DNA from: an uncultured Erysipelotrichaceae bacterium
GTDB taxonomy: Bacteria; Bacillota_I; Bacilli_A; RFN20; CAG-826
Assembly: GCA_902774655.1 (NCBI GenBank)
Contig: CACYJD010000018.1
Coordinates: forward strand, 1-8,432
DNA length: 8,432 nt
Reading direction: 5' to 3'
In this document: positions 6,010-8,432 of the stretch, in pieces
How positions within the stretch are numbered: the first letter of the stretch is position 1
Layout of the letters: every line of letters starts with the position of its first letter
Translations under genes and position numbers: made by a program
The notes under the pieces: model-generated
The model's database searches: none
What the model saw: the letters and a program-made list of their open reading frames with translations, nothing else
Told to the model about the DNA's origin: nothing

Positions 6010-6015
6010 TATAAT
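6010..6015 (+). promoter_or_regulatory. Consensus -10 box TATAAT of a near-leaderless uppS promoter
   Basis: A perfect TATAAT starts 15 nt before the uppS ATG at 6025, so transcription should begin around base 6022, about three bases before the start codon. A TG occurs immediately upstream (6008-6009), one base from the ideal extended -10 position. The -35 region (about 5987-5992) is TTTTAT, a poor match. A strong terminator lies just upstream, so a promoter is needed here. Confidence 0.6.
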
Positions 6016-6024
6016 AGAAGCACT

Positions 6025-6759
6025 ATGAAAACGAACGTAATTTTAAACAAACCAATAAATCACATTGCATTCATTATGGACGGTAATGGTAGATGGGCTA
6101 AAAAGAGGGGACTTCCTCGTCATTTAGGTCACAAAGAAGCCTGCAATCGCATCCGTGCAATCCTTGACGTTTGTAGAGCTTATGGCATTTATGCAACTAG
6201 TCTATATGCATTCTCAACAGAAAACTGGAAGAGACCTCAAGATGAAATTGATCATTTATTTGATTACTTAGAAGTGTTCTTTAAACGTGAAATTGACGGA
6301 CTTATTAAAGATGGCATCAAAGTAATTATTAGTGGGGATATCTCTCGACTACCTGAAAGAAGTCAAAACACCGTAAGAAACGCCATGAATTTGACTAAAG
6401 ATAACAATAAAAATGTCTTAAATATTTGTTTAAATTATGGTTCCAAGGAAGAACTTACTCGCGCTACTAAACTAATAGCGGAAGAAGTTAAAGAAGGGAA
6501 ACTTAATGTTGAAGATATTACCGAAGATACTATCCAACAACATTTATATACATCAAGCATTCCAAATGTAGATTTAATGATTAGAACAAGTGGTGAGCAA
6601 AGACTAAGTAATTACTTATTATGGCAAAACGCATATGCTGAATTTGTATTTACTCCAGTCATGTGGCCTGATTTTGATCAAAAAGCACTTGAGGATTGCT
6701 TAATCGAATTCAATAACAGAAATAGAAGATTCGGAGGTTTAGACAATGGAAAAGAATAA
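6025..6759 (+). CDS. uppS: Undecaprenyl diphosphate synthase (cis-prenyltransferase)
   Basis: UppS condenses farnesyl diphosphate with eight isopentenyl diphosphates into C55 undecaprenyl diphosphate, the lipid carrier for peptidoglycan and other wall polymers, at the inner face of the membrane. The 244-residue protein carries IAFIMDGNGRWAKKRG with catalytic Asp19, TSLYAFSTENWKRP, RTSGEQRLS (Arg187, Arg193, Ser195 for IPP binding), the metal ligand Glu206 in YAEFVF, and the terminal RRFGGL. ATG 6025 is preferred over in-frame ATG 5995, because the consensus -10 box lies between them and the conserved core then begins at the usual distance. No Shine-Dalgarno precedes it. The last 14 nt overlap cdsA. 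Its IPP would come from the MEP pathway begun by the nearby dxr. Confidence 0.95.
   Translation: MKTNVILNKPINHIAFIMDGNGRWAKKRGLPRHLGHKEACNRIRAILDVCRAYGIYATSLYAFSTENWKRPQDEIDHLFDYLEVFFKREIDGLIKDGIKVIISGDISRLPERSQNTVRNAMNLTKDNNKNVLNICLNYGSKEELTRATKLIAEEVKEGKLNVEDITEDTIQQHLYTSSIPNVDLMIRTSGEQRLSNYLLWQNAYAEFVFTPVMWPDFDQKALEDCLIEFNNRNRRFGGLDNGKE
6733..6737 (+). promoter_or_regulatory. cdsA ribosome binding site embedded in the uppS FGG codons
   Basis: GGAGG lies 8 nt before the cdsA ATG at 6746. The same bases encode the two glycines of the conserved RRFGGL motif at the end of UppS (codons GGA GGT), so one sequence serves both protein and initiation signal. Confidence 0.85.
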
Positions 6760-7804
6760 AATTCACATTGAAACTAACGAGATTACTCAAGAACAAAAAG
6801 CCTCATTAAAAGTTAGAACAATTACCGCTATTATATTGGTTCTTATTTGTGTTCCTTGTTTATTTTTTGGTGGTTGGCTATATGCTTTATTAGTTGGTGT
6901 TGCCGCTGCATTAGCGACATATGAACTAATTCACGTTACTAATCCATCTACACCTCACAAAATTATTTTATATATTTTCTCGATTGTATTAGTTGAGTCA
7001 TTTGTTTTCTGGAGATTCTTAAAGGCTAACTTAATTACTTTGCTTGGGCCATCTTCACTAGACTTCCAAGAAACGATAGGCTTAATTGATAGTTTGTTAT
7101 GTAATGGCTTCCAAGACATTGAGATATCTGTTATTGCTGTTTTAGTAGCAGCGTTAGTTTATTTCACAATCTCATTTGTTGATGAAAAAACAAAGATTAC
7201 TGACGTTTTCTATTACATTTCAATGACATTAATTGTAGGTATCTCGTTTCAATCATTACTCTACCTACGCTATTCACCATTCGCTCAATTCGGTTTAATT
7301 GTTGAAGAATCACGTCTTGGTGATTTTGACTTTAAATATGTCCAAAGTGTAATGCTCACAATTTATATTTTGATGGGTATTATGTTCAATGACATTGGCG
7401 CTTACTTAACCGGTATGTTATTTGGTAAGCATAAAATGAATCCTAGAATCTCCCCTAAAAAGACTTGGGAAGGATTTGTTGGCGGCGTTGTTATTTCGTT
7501 TGCGTTCTCCAGCGCTTTTGCGTTTATTATGAGTGGTGCAGGATACGAAATCTTACCAACACTTACTGGTCAAGGATGGTATTGGATTCTTCCAATTTCA
7601 TTAGCTTTACCTCTTGTTGGAGATATTGGAGACTTCGTTTTCAGTTCCATTAAACGTCATTATGGCGTTAAAGACTTCTCTAATTTACTACCTGGACACG
7701 GCGGTGTTTTAGATAGACTTGATAGCGTACTATTTGGTTCGACACTTGCTGCCTGTTTATTAATTATGATTAATGGAGGATGGGCCTTCGCATTTGGTCT
7801 ATAA
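6746..7804 (+). CDS. cdsA: Phosphatidate cytidylyltransferase (CDP-diglyceride synthase)
   Basis: CdsA is an integral membrane enzyme that makes CDP-diacylglycerol from phosphatidic acid and CTP, the branch point for phosphatidylglycerol and cardiolipin. The family signature is complete at residues 301-326: S-I-K-R, then K309-D310, PGHGG and D323-R-L-D. NDIGAYLTGMLFG and PRISPKKTWEGF, also typical, precede it. About eight or nine hydrophobic segments are visible (roughly 25-63 as two, then 72-92, 126-144, 153-173, 199-227, 239-266, 278-300, 328-350). At 352 residues it is longer than the usual 270-285. The excess is a polar N-terminus of about 24 residues and two loops, near 93-125 and 174-198. 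It overlaps uppS by 14 nt. Confidence 0.95.
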   Translation: MEKNKIHIETNEITQEQKASLKVRTITAIILVLICVPCLFFGGWLYALLVGVAAALATYELIHVTNPSTPHKIILYIFSIVLVESFVFWRFLKANLITLLGPSSLDFQETIGLIDSLLCNGFQDIEISVIAVLVAALVYFTISFVDEKTKITDVFYYISMTLIVGISFQSLLYLRYSPFAQFGLIVEESRLGDFDFKYVQSVMLTIYILMGIMFNDIGAYLTGMLFGKHKMNPRISPKKTWEGFVGGVVISFAFSSAFAFIMSGAGYEILPTLTGQGWYWILPISLALPLVGDIGDFVFSSIKRHYGVKDFSNLLPGHGGVLDRLDSVLFGSTLAACLLIMINGGWAFAFGL

Positions 7805-7809
7805 ATAGT

Positions 7810-8432
7810 ATGAACGTACTCCTTCTTGGTGCATCAGGATCAATCGGTGAACAAACTCTAGATATCTTAGCAGAGAATAGAGATAGATTTACCCTTGTTG
7901 GTTTTTCTGTAGGCAAAAGAAGCGAGAATATATCCTTAATTTTAAAAAAGTTTCCTTCTGTTAATAGTGTTTATTTAATTGATGAAGCTAAGAAAAAAGC
8001 TTTTTCAAAAGCATATCCTTCAATTAAATTCTACGCTAACGATGAGTTAGAAAATCTCGTTAAAGAGTGTGATTACGACATGTGTGTTGATGCTTTAGTG
8101 GGCATAAGTGGTCTTGTTCCATGTATTAGAGCGTTAGAAAGAAATAAGATTGTTTGTCTAGCTAACAAAGAAGCATTAGTTACCGGTGGTCATCTTGTTA
8201 ATGATTTACTCGCTAAAGGATATGGAAAACTTTATCCAATTGATAGTGAACATGTCGCTTTAGCTAAATGTTTATCACACGTTAAGAAAGACGAGATTGA
8301 TAAATTAATTATTACTGCAAGCGGTGGAGCGCTTAGAGAAGTACCTTTTGAAAAACTTGCTAGTGTTACAAAAGATGATGCATTACGTCATCCAACATGG
8401 AATATGGGCGCTAAAATTACAATTGATTGCGC
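7810..8432 (+). CDS. dxr: 1-deoxy-D-xylulose 5-phosphate reductoisomerase, N-terminal part (runs off window)
   Basis: DXR converts 1-deoxy-D-xylulose 5-phosphate to 2-C-methyl-D-erythritol 4-phosphate with NADPH and a divalent metal, the first committed step of the MEP isoprenoid pathway and the target of fosmidomycin. The visible 207 codons show the NADPH-binding GASGSIG (7-13), ANKEAL (118-123), metal-binding DSEH with Asp145 and Glu147, ASGGALRE with Ser171, and RHPTWNMGAKITID with His194. The reading frame is open at the window end. ATG 7810 lies 5 nt after the cdsA stop with no Shine-Dalgarno at normal distance, which suggests translational coupling; in-frame ATG 7780 would add 10 residues before the nucleotide-binding strand and is less likely. 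Residue 207 is Cys, where most homologues have Ser in the KIT(I/V)DSA motif. Confidence 0.95.
   Translation, partial: MNVLLLGASGSIGEQTLDILAENRDRFTLVGFSVGKRSENISLILKKFPSVNSVYLIDEAKKKAFSKAYPSIKFYANDELENLVKECDYDMCVDALVGISGLVPCIRALERNKIVCLANKEALVTGGHLVNDLLAKGYGKLYPIDSEHVALAKCLSHVKKDEIDKLIITASGGALREVPFEKLASVTKDDALRHPTWNMGAKITIDC

Noticed and set aside
5995..6024. Ten-residue longer UppS starting at ATG 5995
   Set aside because: The consensus TATAAT at 6010-6015 would lie inside the coding region, no Shine-Dalgarno precedes 5995, and the extra residues resemble nothing in the family.
7465..7653. 62-codon + strand frame inside cdsA
   Set aside because: It is an out-of-frame read of conserved cdsA transmembrane codons, rich in Trp, Cys and Arg as expected for a frame shadow.

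Overview
The window is AT-rich, chromosomal housekeeping DNA from a low-GC Gram-positive bacterium (Bacillota). The likely source is an uncultured, gut-type or Mollicutes-related member of Bacilli; this is inferred from gene order and protein similarity, and the exact lineage cannot be read from the window. The standard code fits: all visible Trp codons are TGG and no gene is interrupted by TGA. All genes lie on the + strand: topA (3' end), trmFO, xerC, rpsB, tsf, pyrH, frr, uppS, cdsA, dxr (5' part). From memory this is the Bacillus subtilis order, with the hslV-hslU-codY block and the flagellar/chemotaxis cluster that lie between xerC and rpsB in B. subtilis missing.

Region 1 (1-2500): the topA zinc-ribbon tail ends at a weak hairpin and U-tract. 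trmFO (tRNA m5U54 methylation) follows and overlaps xerC (tyrosine recombinase) by 8 nt. Region 2 (2483-2667): a short intergenic stretch holds an AT palindrome overlapping a -35 box, a good extended -10 promoter, and a roughly 114-nt structured leader with a long bulged hairpin. The leader ends in a tandem pair of ATGGAGGTT copies and a possible four-codon ORF joined to the rpsB start by TAATG. Region 3 (2668-5963): rpsB-tsf-pyrH-frr is a tight translation/nucleotide operon ending at a strong intrinsic terminator. Region 4 (6010 to end): uppS-cdsA-dxr starts from its own -10 box and serves the envelope: lipid carrier, CDP-diacylglycerol, and the first committed MEP-pathway step that feeds isoprenoids to UppS.

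The least ordinary material is regulatory. The rpsB leader could be an S2 autoregulatory RNA. In addition, trmFO and uppS, the two promoter-proximal genes without a Shine-Dalgarno, each have a -10-like box starting exactly 15 nt before the ATG, which predicts near-leaderless mRNAs. The uS2 protein is also unusually long, with an N-terminal extension of about 32 residues and a charged C-terminal tail of about 100. I found no mobile element, CRISPR array, tRNA, rRNA or clearly new multi-gene system.
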